A stretch of DNA of 19,545 nt from an uncultured Lachnospiraceae bacterium (GCA_910586555.1 CAJUJY010000063.1:1-19545), one strand, 5' to 3'; shown: positions 7,830-16,126, counted from the stretch's first letter. The notes: generated by a model from the sequence alone, not told the origin. Translations and numbers: made by a program.

Positions 7830-8684
7830 ATGAAAAAAACCGTATATCTGGCAGTATTATCATTAGTTACCGTTTTTTGTATAATTATAGGTTCTATTTA
7901 CCATATATCAGGATGGGTTGGATTTGGGCTTGGAAACCTGTTCAATTTTATTTCTGGCAGTGAGGATACAGGTCCGGGCACAAACCGTAACCGTATAACA
8001 TATTCTGAAGATTTAAGTCCTTTCAGCCAGATTGAGATTGATACAGACGTAATGAATATTAATATTGAAAAAGGTGATAATTACCATATTGAATATGACT
8101 GTACCGAAAACAGGCAGCCTGAATTTGAAGTAACTGGCAGCAAACTAAAAATCAAGCAGCCGAAGGCTAAAGGCTGGTTAAGAAACCATATTAACTACAA
8201 ATGCGATATGACCCTTACAATACCTGAAGGCACTGTGTTAGATAATGCAGATATTACAACTGATGTTGGAAATGTATATATAAATAATACTGAATGTAAT
8301 GATATTAAATTAGAATTGGATGTTGGAAATTTAGAAATAAAACTTTGTACTTTTAAAGATTCTGAAATAGAAAGTGATGTAGGAAATATAAAAATAAACC
8401 AGTCAGATATTGGAAATTCCAATATAGAAACAGACACAGGAGATGTTAATATAAAAGAATGTGAATTTAAAGATATTGAAATATATAATGATATTGGAAA
8501 TGTTGATTTAGACAGCAGCCATATTGATATATCTAACTATAGCGTTGATTTATCGACAGATCTTGGCGCAATAAGATGTAATGGCACAAAACAGAAAAAA
8601 CATTTCTACCAGGCAGCCAAAGCTGCGTCATCTGCTTATATGGTAACTATAGAAACAGATATTGGAAGCATAACATTTAATTAA
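7830..8684 (+). CDS. DUF4097-type beta-solenoid protein, membrane-anchored
   Basis: The 284-residue protein has one N-terminal membrane helix (about 4-24, probably an uncleaved anchor) followed by an extracellular beta-strand repeat domain. A motif D-V/I/T-G-N/D recurs at residues 145, 164, 183, 202 and 221, an exact 19-residue period, then as DLGA at 244 and DIGS at 277. This is the pattern of a parallel beta-helix, matching DUF4097 (putative adhesin) proteins that follow PadR/HAAS genes. The start at 7830 has AAGGGGGA at a good distance; an upstream in-frame ATG at 7758 overlaps the previous gene and would move the membrane helix inward. The role is unknown; envelope-stress sensing or scaffolding is a common proposal. 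Confidence 0.85.
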   Translation: MKKTVYLAVLSLVTVFCIIIGSIYHISGWVGFGLGNLFNFISGSEDTGPGTNRNRITYSEDLSPFSQIEIDTDVMNINIEKGDNYHIEYDCTENRQPEFEVTGSKLKIKQPKAKGWLRNHINYKCDMTLTIPEGTVLDNADITTDVGNVYINNTECNDIKLELDVGNLEIKLCTFKDSEIESDVGNIKINQSDIGNSNIETDTGDVNIKECEFKDIEIYNDIGNVDLDSSHIDISNYSVDLSTDLGAIRCNGTKQKKHFYQAAKAASSAYMVTIETDIGSITFN

Positions 8685-8709
8685 TAACAGGCTCTTTTTT
8701 ATATATGTT

Positions 8710-8768
8710 ATCAAGCGGATATTCGCAATCCGCAATGCCTGCAAGCAGGCATTGGCTACTTACTTGAT
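8710..8768. ncRNA. Compact multi-stem element in a 313-bp intergenic region
   Basis: An outer helix ATCAAG/CTTGAT (8710-8715 and 8763-8768) encloses two hairpins: CGGAT/ATCCG with a 7-base loop (8716-8732) and CAATGCCTGC/GCAGGCATTG around AA (8733-8754). Together they form a perfect three-way junction. No T-tract follows on either strand. It may be a structured RNA tail of the DUF4097 operon, a transcription-stopping element or a small repeated element; no known class is recognised. The rest of 8685-8997 holds the inverted repeat and promoter listed separately. Confidence 0.45.
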
Positions 8769-8793
8769 GAGGTTAAATCCTGCTGCATTTTCC

Positions 8794-8974
8794 CTGTCTG
8801 GCAGATAATATCTTTTTCATATTATGCCATAATATTTATTATATATTTCCATATACTAATGTAGTTTAGCCAGATATACATTGGAATTTATATATAATTT
8901 TATAAAATCTGACCATAATTTGCCATTTTTATAATTTATTATACAGTAAAAGCAGTCTAAAAACTGCCAGACAG
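8794..8974. repeat. 11-bp inverted repeat flanking the FN3-protein promoter
   Basis: CTGTCTGGCAG (8794-8804) and its exact complement CTGCCAGACAG (8964-8974) bracket 159 bases that include the candidate promoter of the FN3 protein. The right arm overlaps a small hairpin GCAGT/ACTGC (8952-8967). The match does not extend beyond 11 bp, so chance is possible. Confidence 0.5.
8881..8908 (+). promoter_or_regulatory. Candidate promoter of the FN3 protein gene
   Basis: TTGGAA (8881-8886), 16 bases and TAAAAT (8903-8908). The surrounding sequence is extremely AT-rich, so alternative -10 boxes exist. It would give a leader of about 80 bases. Confidence 0.4.
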
Positions 8975-8997
8975 CATAATAAAGGACGGGTTACAAC

Positions 8998-11475
8998 ATG
9001 AATAAAAAAAGACATATAAAGACAACTGCAATTATTATAGGAATTATATTACCAATATTCTTTATATGCAGCACTACTACAAAAGCCGCCGTATATACAG
9101 GCAATTTATTTAACCCATACTTAAAACTTGCAGCACAGGAAGAAGTGCCTGCAACAGAACCTCCTTCACCTGAAGTACCTGCTGCAACAGAAGCACCCCC
9201 TGTTGTAACTTTTGATACAGTTATAGCTGCATCTTCCATGGTTTCCCATACATCAAGTGATATAACAGTAACATGGGACGCTGTACCAGATGCAGAAGGA
9301 TATGAATTAACTATAAGTTACAATGATATATCATATACAGCAGAAACCGCCACAAATTCATTTATAATACCTTCGCTTAGCACAGCAACAATATGTTCAT
9401 ACCAGATACGCTGTTATAAAACAGTACTTGGTGAAAAAATATACAGCCCTGCGTCACAGGTATTTTATGCTGCTACTGCTGTAAATAAAGTTACAGGTGT
9501 TGCAGTAACAGACAGGGCAGCAAAGACAGCTACAGGTGCTTCCATAAGCATAATATGGGACGACATGGCTAATGCCTCATACAAAATATATTATAAACCT
9601 GTTTCAGAGGGTGTATATACTTTATCAGGTACATCAGTATTAAATGCCTATACAATAGAAGGATTAAATGCATCTGAAAGATATGATATATATGTACAGG
9701 CATACTGCTTAAATGAAGAAAACACAGGCGAAGCCTCTGATACATTATCATTATATACATGCCCTGCTGCTGTTTCTGGCTTTAAAATTGTTAATGAAGA
9801 AAGCCACCAGATTGATCTGTCATGGGATGAAAACACTACAGGAAGTTCATATTATATATACAGAAGCATTAATGACCTGCCATATGAATTATATACAGTA
9901 ACAACGGGCACTGCCATTTCAGAAACCGAGCTTATAGCAGGTACTGTTTATTCATATATGATATCTTCATACCTTGATACTACTAACCTTTTAAGCCAGT
10001 CTTCAGAACCGCTGCGTGCAGTTACAACACCTTATGTTACAACAGGTTTTGCATTAAGTGCCAATACAGCGGAGTCAATACACCTTTCATGGAGCTTAAA
10101 TGAAACTGCTACTGGTTATATTATATACAGAAGGCAGGGAAGTGGTAATTTTGAATATTTAACAAGTACAACAGAAACTTCTTATACTGATACAGGGCTT
10201 TCATCTGGTAAAAATTACCGTTATAAAATAAAAACATATGCTGATACAGAAGAACATACAAGTGGTTTTAGTGAAGTCCAGAAAACTTCCACCCTGCCAG
10301 CACAAGTAAACCTTAAAGGCAAAGCAGGTTATGGCAAACTGCGCTTAACATGGGACGCTGTAACAGGCGCTGCTGGATACTATATATACCAGCAGCAGGG
10401 AGATAATCTCACACTGGTAGATACAATAGAAGATAAAAAAATTGTATCAAAAGTTTATGAAAACCTTACTCCTGATGAAACATACAGTTATAAGGTCTAT
10501 GCTTACCGTATGGCATTTGGTGAAGAATTTACCAGCGAAGAGTCTGCTGCTGATGTAACACCACGCATAACAAAAGGAACTGATACATCACCTAGCTATT
10601 ACAAAACCAAAAAGGAACTTTTAAATTCAGATGCATGGAAAAACACTTCAATAGTTAAAAAATATGCAAACTACAGCAAATCATATACAATACCAGGTAT
10701 ACGTTCTACTAATGTAAATGGATTTGAAAGTACTTCAATGTGCCCACAGGGACTGACATTTGCAAAAGATTACCTGCTTATATCTGCATATGACACATAT
10801 GGTGAAGAACAGTCTGTAATATATGTACTTGACAAGGAATTTAAAGACCTGCTTACAGTAATTGTCCTTCCTAACCAGACACATGCTGGCGGAATAACCT
10901 TTGATGGTGAAAATGTATGGGTAACTAATGGCAAAAAAGTATGTACAATAGATTTTAAAGAAATAGATAATGCAGCACAGGAATATGCAATATTCCATAA
11001 TGTTAATTTCTCTGCAACATACAATTTAGGTAAAAAAGCTTCATTTCTTACATGGCATAAAGACCAGTTGTGGGCAGGAAGTTTTGAATATAACAAAAAT
11101 GGTACTTTAAGAAGCTATAAAGTATCAGAAAATACGGAAGAAGGCAGCAGTACAAAATTAACCCTTACAGAACAGTCTGGCATAACAATTCCTCCTGCGG
11201 TACAGGGTGTTACATTTAGTGGGAAAAATATGGTACTGTCAAGGGCTTATGGCTATACTAATGAATTAAATATATATAAACCATCTAATACAGGCAGTGA
11301 AAACATGTCTGCTGGCAAAATCAAAAAAACTGTACAAATGCCTGCACTTAATGAAGAAATTGCTGTACTTGGCAACTATATATATGTAAATTTTGAATCT
11401 GCAATTCCTGGTTCACAGGCACTTAACCATATGGACAGGGTACTTGCAATTAAATTAAAGGCTGTACTAAAATAA
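8998..11475 (+). CDS. Secreted protein with five FN3 domains and a propeller-like C-terminus
   Basis: The 825-residue protein starts with a Sec signal peptide (NKKRHIK, hydrophobic 11-24, likely cleavage near residue 30-31 after TTKA). A Pro/Glu/Thr-rich linker (about 46-72) is followed by five fibronectin type III domains (roughly 76-160, 163-255, 257-345, 347-433 and 435-523). These are recognised by recurring VTWDAV/LSWDEN strands, Y-x-I-Y-R strands and L-x-x-x-x-x-Y-x-Y-K turns. The last 280 residues show repeated strand patterns (PQGLTF, HAGGITFDGENVWVTNG, LTWHKDQLWAG, VQGVTFSGKNMVLS) typical of beta-propellers. No LPxTG anchor or catalytic site is seen. It is probably an extracellular binding or surface protein. 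The ATG is preceded by AAAGGACGGG. A strong terminator follows. Confidence 0.85.
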   Translation: MNKKRHIKTTAIIIGIILPIFFICSTTTKAAVYTGNLFNPYLKLAAQEEVPATEPPSPEVPAATEAPPVVTFDTVIAASSMVSHTSSDITVTWDAVPDAEGYELTISYNDISYTAETATNSFIIPSLSTATICSYQIRCYKTVLGEKIYSPASQVFYAATAVNKVTGVAVTDRAAKTATGASISIIWDDMANASYKIYYKPVSEGVYTLSGTSVLNAYTIEGLNASERYDIYVQAYCLNEENTGEASDTLSLYTCPAAVSGFKIVNEESHQIDLSWDENTTGSSYYIYRSINDLPYELYTVTTGTAISETELIAGTVYSYMISSYLDTTNLLSQSSEPLRAVTTPYVTTGFALSANTAESIHLSWSLNETATGYIIYRRQGSGNFEYLTSTTETSYTDTGLSSGKNYRYKIKTYADTEEHTSGFSEVQKTSTLPAQVNLKGKAGYGKLRLTWDAVTGAAGYYIYQQQGDNLTLVDTIEDKKIVSKVYENLTPDETYSYKVYAYRMAFGEEFTSEESAADVTPRITKGTDTSPSYYKTKKELLNSDAWKNTSIVKKYANYSKSYTIPGIRSTNVNGFESTSMCPQGLTFAKDYLLISAYDTYGEEQSVIYVLDKEFKDLLTVIVLPNQTHAGGITFDGENVWVTNGKKVCTIDFKEIDNAAQEYAIFHNVNFSATYNLGKKASFLTWHKDQLWAGSFEYNKNGTLRSYKVSENTEEGSSTKLTLTEQSGITIPPAVQGVTFSGKNMVLSRAYGYTNELNIYKPSNTGSENMSAGKIKKTVQMPALNEEIAVLGNYIYVNFESAIPGSQALNHMDRVLAIKLKAVLK

Positions 11476-11484
11476 TATATAAAT

Positions 11485-11526
11485 AGCTATTGCTTTATAA
11501 AAACTATGTAAATACTTGCAATAGCT
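11485..11526. other. Long-loop inverted repeat after the FN3 gene
   Basis: AGCTATTGC (11485-11493) and GCAATAGCT (11518-11526) are exact complements around a 24-base AT-rich loop. With the strong hairpin just downstream it may form a double 3'-end structure on the FN3 mRNA. Confidence 0.4.
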
Positions 11527-11538
11527 GCAAATAATTTC

Positions 11539-11573
11539 AAAATAAGTGTGGATTAACAAACCACACTTATTTT
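11539..11573. terminator. Bidirectional terminator between convergent genes
   Basis: Thirteen-base perfect arms with the core AATAAGTGTGG/CCACACTTATT surround a 9-base loop, with A/T runs merging into both arms. It lies 63 bases past the FN3 stop and 24 bases past the convergent Ig-like protein stop, so it can serve both. Confidence 0.8.
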
Positions 11574-11596
11574 ATGTAAAAGCCTTGCAGGACCGG

Positions 11597-11938
11597 TTAT
11601 TCTATTTTAAACTGTACCTGTAAAGGTTCTTTAAGATGTTTGCCCCCGGCAGAAGCTACATTAGTTGTAATATTTAATATATATGATTCATTCTGTGCAT
11701 ATGGTTCTAAAGGCTCTATCTCTATTTCATTATCCATAGAATTATACCTGATAGAAGTCCTAAGGGGTGCTAGATTTACAGATGTAACATATAAATTTAC
11801 ATTATTGACTGTACTTGGGTCTAGTGGTACATTAAACTTTATTTTCCATAGAAAATTTCCTGTCCTGAACTTTAAATTCTGGACAACCTTATTTTCAAGA
11901 CCCTCTGTCATTGATTCAAATTCAAGATATTTTGCCAT
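11597..11938 (-). CDS. Small SbsA-like Ig-fold protein without signal peptide
   Basis: The 113-residue protein matches the pattern of a bacterial Ig-like (Big_5/SbsA) domain: FLWKIKFNVPLDPSTVNNVNLYV near the middle, then IEIEPLEPYAQNESYILNIT and a terminal SAGGKHLKEPLQVQF strand. Such domains normally occur inside secreted multi-domain proteins. Here it stands alone after about 30 residues of charged N-terminal sequence, with no export signal, so either it is cytoplasmic or it is a detached module. A GGCAGGGA ribosome site fits the ATG at 11938 better than an in-frame ATG 21 bases upstream. It is last in the minus-strand cluster, 123 bases after the 73-residue gene, perhaps with its own promoter. 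Confidence 0.7.
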   Translation of the reverse strand: MAKYLEFESMTEGLENKVVQNLKFRTGNFLWKIKFNVPLDPSTVNNVNLYVTSVNLAPLRTSIRYNSMDNEIEIEPLEPYAQNESYILNITTNVASAGGKHLKEPLQVQFKIE

Positions 11939-12061
11939 TATATCCCTGCCTTTCTCCATATAAAACCCTAGTGGTGTAATTAATTCTGTGGCATATTCCC
12001 TAATATTTTTTATTTTATCACAATAACCCTTGTTTGTGTAGTATTATTTTAAACGGACGTG

Positions 12062-12283
12062 TTAATATTCCTTTGTAATTTCACTTTCCATTACCCCATA
12101 TTTTTGCATAAAGAACTGCAAGTCATTGTTATTTCTTATTACCATTACTTCATGGAATTTCCCTGTATTGATATCTTTAAACCCCGCAACTTTTTCTCCT
12201 GTACATATGCTTGCATGTATTACAGGCTTTTCCTTATTTCTGTCATAAGGTTCTTTTTGTAATTTTTTATTAAATCCAAACAT
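12062..12283 (-). CDS. Conserved small protein of unknown function, 73 residues
   Basis: The protein (MFGFNKKLQKEPYDRNKEKP, then IHASICTGEKVAGFKD, TGKFHEVMVIRNNNDL and a MQKYGV tail) resembles short conserved proteins often seen in Clostridia; I know no function for them. It is soluble, highly charged and has one cysteine in a CTGEKVAGF stretch. AATGGAGGAAATTA just before the ATG is a good ribosome site. It begins 25 bases after the sensor kinase stop, so it is probably cotranscribed with the two-component genes. Real coding is supported by the ribosome site, tight spacing and amino acid composition. Confidence 0.7.
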   Translation of the reverse strand: MFGFNKKLQKEPYDRNKEKPVIHASICTGEKVAGFKDINTGKFHEVMVIRNNNDLQFFMQKYGVMESEITKEY

Positions 12284-12308
12284 TAATTTCCTCCATTAAA
12301 TTTTATTC

Positions 12309-13319
12309 TTAATAAACTTCAAGTGTCTTTGTACTAAATATAAGTTTTACTTTTGTCCCCTTCCCTTCTTCTGATTCTATTTCCATTTTATGTGACAGTT
12401 TTTTAATAATTTTACTGCACATATAAAGCCCTATTCCTGTGGACAGTTTACCATTATACTTTTCATGACCGTTATATCCTGTATATCCTTTTTCACAGAT
12501 TCTTGGAAGGTCTGCACTATTTATGCCAATTCCTGTATCTTCAATAAAAAGGGTTAAATTGCTGCCATTATCTTTGCAATAAATTGATACACTTCCTTTA
12601 TTTGTATATTTTATTGCATTGGATAATACCTGCTCTATTATAAAACCTAGCCATTTCTCATCTGATGTTACCAGGCTGTCAAATTCCTTAAAGTCCAGTT
12701 TTATTTTTTTCTGTATAAACATTCTTGCATATTTATGGACAGCTTCTTTAATTACTTTATGCAAACTAACCTTTTTTATCACAAAATCTGTGCTTTGTGA
12801 ACCAAGCCGCATATACTGCAATGCCATTTCCGCATACTGCTCTATTCTGAAAAGCTGTGCCTGTTCATATGATACATCAAATCCCCCGGACTTTTCCTGT
12901 AATAAAAGCCTCATTGCAGCTATAGGCGTCTTTATCTGGTGTACCCACATTGTATAGTACTCTTCCATCTCCTTGAACGTATTTATATTTTCATTTAAAG
13001 CCCCATTAAAATAATATGCCAGTTTTTTTATCATGGCCTGGTATTCCTCCTCAAGGCAATTATATGGCACTGGAAAACTGTCAACTGCAACCTCTATATT
13101 TTTACTTATGTTTTTTAATTCCTTATATCTTTTATAGAATAAATAAAAATCATATATATATGCCACTAAAGCTGTAAATACAAGTATACATATTGCATAT
13201 ATAATTTCTTCATAAGGTATATTATTAAATACCATTATGCCTGTTACAAGTACAAGTAAAATTACAAAAATAACTATAAAGACCCTGATCCTGTAAATAT
13301 AAGATTTCAAAACTTCCAT
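12309..13319 (-). CDS. Intramembrane-sensing histidine kinase (BceS/GraS-like)
   Basis: The 336-residue kinase has two membrane helices (about 10-31 and 38-59) joined by only six or so outside residues (NNIPYEE), so it has no real extracellular sensor. That is the hallmark of Bce-type kinases, which usually sense peptide antibiotics through a BceAB transporter. The phospho-acceptor is H127 in WVHQIKTPIAAMR. The N box (EQVLSNAIKYT), G1 (IEDTGIGI) and a later GIGLYMC glycine box complete the ATPase. An upstream in-frame ATG at 13388 is possible, but AAAGG 9 bases before the ATG at 13319 and normal family length favour this start. It lies 71 bases after its partner regulator; no ABC transporter is adjacent. 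Confidence 0.9.
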   Translation of the reverse strand: MEVLKSYIYRIRVFIVIFVILLVLVTGIMVFNNIPYEEIIYAICILVFTALVAYIYDFYLFYKRYKELKNISKNIEVAVDSFPVPYNCLEEEYQAMIKKLAYYFNGALNENINTFKEMEEYYTMWVHQIKTPIAAMRLLLQEKSGGFDVSYEQAQLFRIEQYAEMALQYMRLGSQSTDFVIKKVSLHKVIKEAVHKYARMFIQKKIKLDFKEFDSLVTSDEKWLGFIIEQVLSNAIKYTNKGSVSIYCKDNGSNLTLFIEDTGIGINSADLPRICEKGYTGYNGHEKYNGKLSTGIGLYMCSKIIKKLSHKMEIESEEGKGTKVKLIFSTKTLEVY

Positions 13320-13337
13320 AACCTGCTGCCTTTCCAT

Positions 13338-13367
13338 CAAAATATACACGCCCAGAATATACACGCC
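13338..13367. repeat. Tandem 15-bp duplication between regulator and kinase
   Basis: CAAAATATACACGCC is immediately followed by CAGAATATACACGCC, 14 of 15 bases identical. Because 15 is a multiple of three, the unit keeps frame and would encode GVYIL twice if translation of the kinase began at the upstream ATG (13388). Confidence 0.8.
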
Positions 13368-13390
13368 ATAACCTTGAAAATGCCACAAAA

Positions 13391-14089
13391 CTATGCAGTT
13401 TTATATCCTATTCCTTTTTTAGTAAGTATAAATTCATGTATGCCTATTCCTTCAAGTGTTTTTCTAAGCCGGTTTACATTAACTGAAAGAGTATTTTCAT
13501 CAACATAACTGTCGCTTTCCCAAAGTTTTTCCATAAGATAACTGCGGCTTACTGTTTTTCCATTGTTCTCCATTAATATCTGGAGTATTTTAAGCTCGTT
13601 TTTGGTAAGGCTGGCTTTACTGTTATTATATACAACTGCTGCTTCTGCCAGGTCAAGCATTACGCCATTATGTTCTATAATATTAGTCTGTCCTTTAAAA
13701 TCATAACTTCTCCTAAGCATTGCCTGCACTTTTGCTGTAAGTACATCAAGATCAAATGGTTTAACTATAAAATCATCTGCCCCCATATTCATAGCCATTA
13801 TTATATTCATATTATCAGAAGCAGAAGATAAAAATACTACTGGCACTTTGGAAACTTTCCGTATTTCACCACACCAGTAATAGCCATTATGCACTGGGAG
13901 TTTAATATCCATAAGTACAATATGTGGATTAAATTCTGCAAAATCATGTAAAACACTTGTAAAACTTTTTGCACACATTACCTTATAATCCCAGCTTTCA
14001 AGATGTTTTTTAACAGTTCTTGATATTATGTCATCATCTTCAACTATAAAAACCTTATACAACTTTACCACCACTTTCATATTATCCAT
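13391..14089 (-). CDS. OmpR-family response regulator (BceR-like)
   Basis: The 232-residue protein has an N-terminal receiver domain with acidic pocket VEDDD (about 17-20), phospho-acceptor D61 (LMDIKLP), S88/S89 and K110 (VKPF). The C-terminal winged helix (about 135-232) includes SLTKNELKILQILMENNGKTVSR and a VNVNRLRKTLEGIG recognition helix. It should bind DNA near target promoters when phosphorylated by the kinase encoded downstream. The exact start is uncertain: several ATG/GTG/TTG codons lie close together and none has a good ribosome site, suggesting translation coupled to the kinase gene 39 bases upstream. The usual BceAB target operon is not in the window. Confidence 0.9.
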   Translation of the reverse strand: MDNMKVVVKLYKVFIVEDDDIISRTVKKHLESWDYKVMCAKSFTSVLHDFAEFNPHIVLMDIKLPVHNGYYWCGEIRKVSKVPVVFLSSASDNMNIIMAMNMGADDFIVKPFDLDVLTAKVQAMLRRSYDFKGQTNIIEHNGVMLDLAEAAVVYNNSKASLTKNELKILQILMENNGKTVSRSYLMEKLWESDSYVDENTLSVNVNRLRKTLEGIGIHEFILTKKGIGYKTA

Positions 14090-14128
14090 TTTGTGTTTTT
14101 CATGGCAAAATGCTAGGGCAGCCAGGTT

Positions 14129-15397
14129 TTATATTCTTACTTCAAAACACACAAGCTGCTGCCCATCCACAGTCCTGTTATCTAATATAACCATTCCATT
14201 ATAACTATCTGCAATTTTTTTAAGCTTATATAACCCTAACCCGTGCTGGCCCTTTTCATATTGTTTTGTAGAATAGCCTTTAGCAAAAAAGCTGCTCCGG
14301 AGCTGTGGTGTAAGCTCTGGCCCAGGATTTGATATATAAAAATATACTTTATTTTCCTGTGAATCTATTTTTACACAAATTTCCTGTTCTTCAGGACAAG
14401 CCTCAATAGCATTGTCCGCCAGTATGCCCATTATCTCTATAAGTGTATATTCTGGTACTACTGTTTGCAATGAATAATTCTTTACAATTATCTTAAATTT
14501 CCTTTTACGAAGTGTACATTCTTCAGATTTACTTATAAGAAAGCCCGCAACAAGCTTCATATTAAGTTTAAGTACTTCAAGATGTGCAGGTATAAGCCCT
14601 GCACTGTTTCCATATGACATAATTGCCTCTTTTAAGGAATTATAGTCTGTATGTGTAAGTGGAAGCATTTGTATAGCTTGCAGGTGGTTATTAAAATCAT
14701 GCTGCTGTAGCCTTATATAACTAATCATTTCCTCTACTATAGGAAGATATTTTCCATAACTTTCAAGTTCTTTTGCCTGCCTGTTAGTCTGTTTCTGGTA
14801 ATAAATTGTTTCTACATTCATGCTTATCATATATGAAGCAAATATAAATAAAATAGTATAATCTGCTTCCCTGCCAAAATTTGTTTCAGATAAAAGCATA
14901 AATGCAAACAGTGCTATGCATATATCTGTTAAAATTGACTTAATATATAAATTTGAAGGCATTATATACCCAAATACTATATTTAAAGGCACATATTTAT
15001 ATAATAATAATGATATAAATAAAAGCAGCAGGTTGCTTATTAATGAAAAAGCTATATAACTTATGTTTATTCCAAGTAAAAAAATAATTATTGTTAAAAC
15101 ACCCTCAAACATAAACACTAGCGCAAACATCATGGCAGCTAATAAAATAGCATCTGCCATACATATGTGGAATATATAAACATATAAAATAACTGTATAT
15201 AAAATACATATTAAAGTAATACAAAACTCTTGCGGCTGGTCCATGGCGAATAGTGTAAACAAAAATATAAGCGGCACTGCTGCAATACACCTGTATGTCC
15301 TGTGGCTTTTATAATTTACAGACATAAATGCACAGCCTATTATATATGCATAAACAAATTCCAGAAGATTTTCTATATAATACAGTACAAACTTCAT
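14129..15397 (-). CDS. Agr-type GHKL histidine kinase (HPK10 family)
   Basis: The 422-residue kinase has an N-terminal half of about six membrane helices (1-200), then a dimerisation/phospho-acceptor helix with H233 in LQQHDFNNHLQ and a GHKL ATPase domain with ILADNAIEA (N box) and GQHGLGLYKLKKI (G box). This is the architecture of AgrC/ComD-like receptors, which usually detect small peptides. The start codon overlaps the stop of the LytTR regulator as ATGA (15394-15397), so the two are translationally coupled. No AgrB protease or AgrD precursor is seen, and the peptide signal is unknown. Confidence 0.92.
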   Translation of the reverse strand: MKFVLYYIENLLEFVYAYIIGCAFMSVNYKSHRTYRCIAAVPLIFLFTLFAMDQPQEFCITLICILYTVILYVYIFHICMADAILLAAMMFALVFMFEGVLTIIIFLLGINISYIAFSLISNLLLLFISLLLYKYVPLNIVFGYIMPSNLYIKSILTDICIALFAFMLLSETNFGREADYTILFIFASYMISMNVETIYYQKQTNRQAKELESYGKYLPIVEEMISYIRLQQHDFNNHLQAIQMLPLTHTDYNSLKEAIMSYGNSAGLIPAHLEVLKLNMKLVAGFLISKSEECTLRKRKFKIIVKNYSLQTVVPEYTLIEIMGILADNAIEACPEEQEICVKIDSQENKVYFYISNPGPELTPQLRSSFFAKGYSTKQYEKGQHGLGLYKLKKIADSYNGMVILDNRTVDGQQLVCFEVRI

Positions 15398-16101
15398 AGC
15401 TGTAAAAACCTTTCTAATTCATCTTTATGTTTTCTGCCAACAGGTATACTGCTTTTACCAATATGTATAATTTGTGTTGATTTATCGTATGAAACAAGTT
15501 TCTTTCCATTAATAATATACTTTCTATGGCATCTTATAAAATAATCTGGCAGCATCTGCTGGATTTTATTAACAGAATAATTAGCTATTGTTACCATATA
15601 TGTTTCTGTATGTATAAGTATATTTTTGCCACATGCTTCAAGATATAATATACTTCCTGGCATTACCCTCTGGTATACACCACTTGAATCTTTTAAAAGC
15701 AGTTCCTCTGATAGTCCGTTTTCTGTTTCTGTTGCATATTCTACAGCTTCAGCAAGCTGCTCTTCTGAAAACGGTTTGACAAGATATGAGGCACAATGTA
15801 TTTCCTGTAATGCATCCAGTACTTTATCTGCCATTCCTGTAATAAAAATTACAGGGATATGTTTATATCCTTGCATATTACGTATTTTCCTGCCAAAGTC
15901 TATCCCATCAGGCACATTTTCTTTTTTTGATAATTCTATATCAAGCAGAAAAAGCCCAAACTTAACCGAATTTAAAAGTTCTTCTGCCTCTTCGTAATTT
16001 TTTGCTGTATATATATTCCAGCCCGCATGCCTGCCAGACAATAATTTTTTAATTGTATCTGATTGTATTAAATCGTCTTCCAGTATTAAAATAGAAAACA
16101 C
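15394..16101 (-). CDS. LytTR-family response regulator (AgrA-like)
   Basis: The 235-residue protein has a receiver domain (LEDD at 7-10, phospho-acceptor D54 in LLDIEL, T88-G89 and K109 in VKPF) and a LytTR DNA-binding domain from about 135 to the end (ILYLEACGKNILIHT, FIRCHRKYIINGKKL, IPVGRKHKDEL). It begins with GTG at 16101, supported by GGGGGAGG four bases upstream. LytTR regulators bind tandem sites upstream of promoters and normally control quorum-sensing, virulence or bacteriocin genes. It is first in the minus-strand cluster with the GHKL kinase, and a divergent plus-strand unit just upstream may be its target. Confidence 0.93.
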   Translation of the reverse strand: MFSILILEDDLIQSDTIKKLLSGRHAGWNIYTAKNYEEAEELLNSVKFGLFLLDIELSKKENVPDGIDFGRKIRNMQGYKHIPVIFITGMADKVLDALQEIHCASYLVKPFSEEQLAEAVEYATETENGLSEELLLKDSSGVYQRVMPGSILYLEACGKNILIHTETYMVTIANYSVNKIQQMLPDYFIRCHRKYIINGKKLVSYDKSTQIIHIGKSSIPVGRKHKDELERFLQL

Positions 16102-16126
16102 TTTTCCTCCCCCTGTTTTTTTATTT

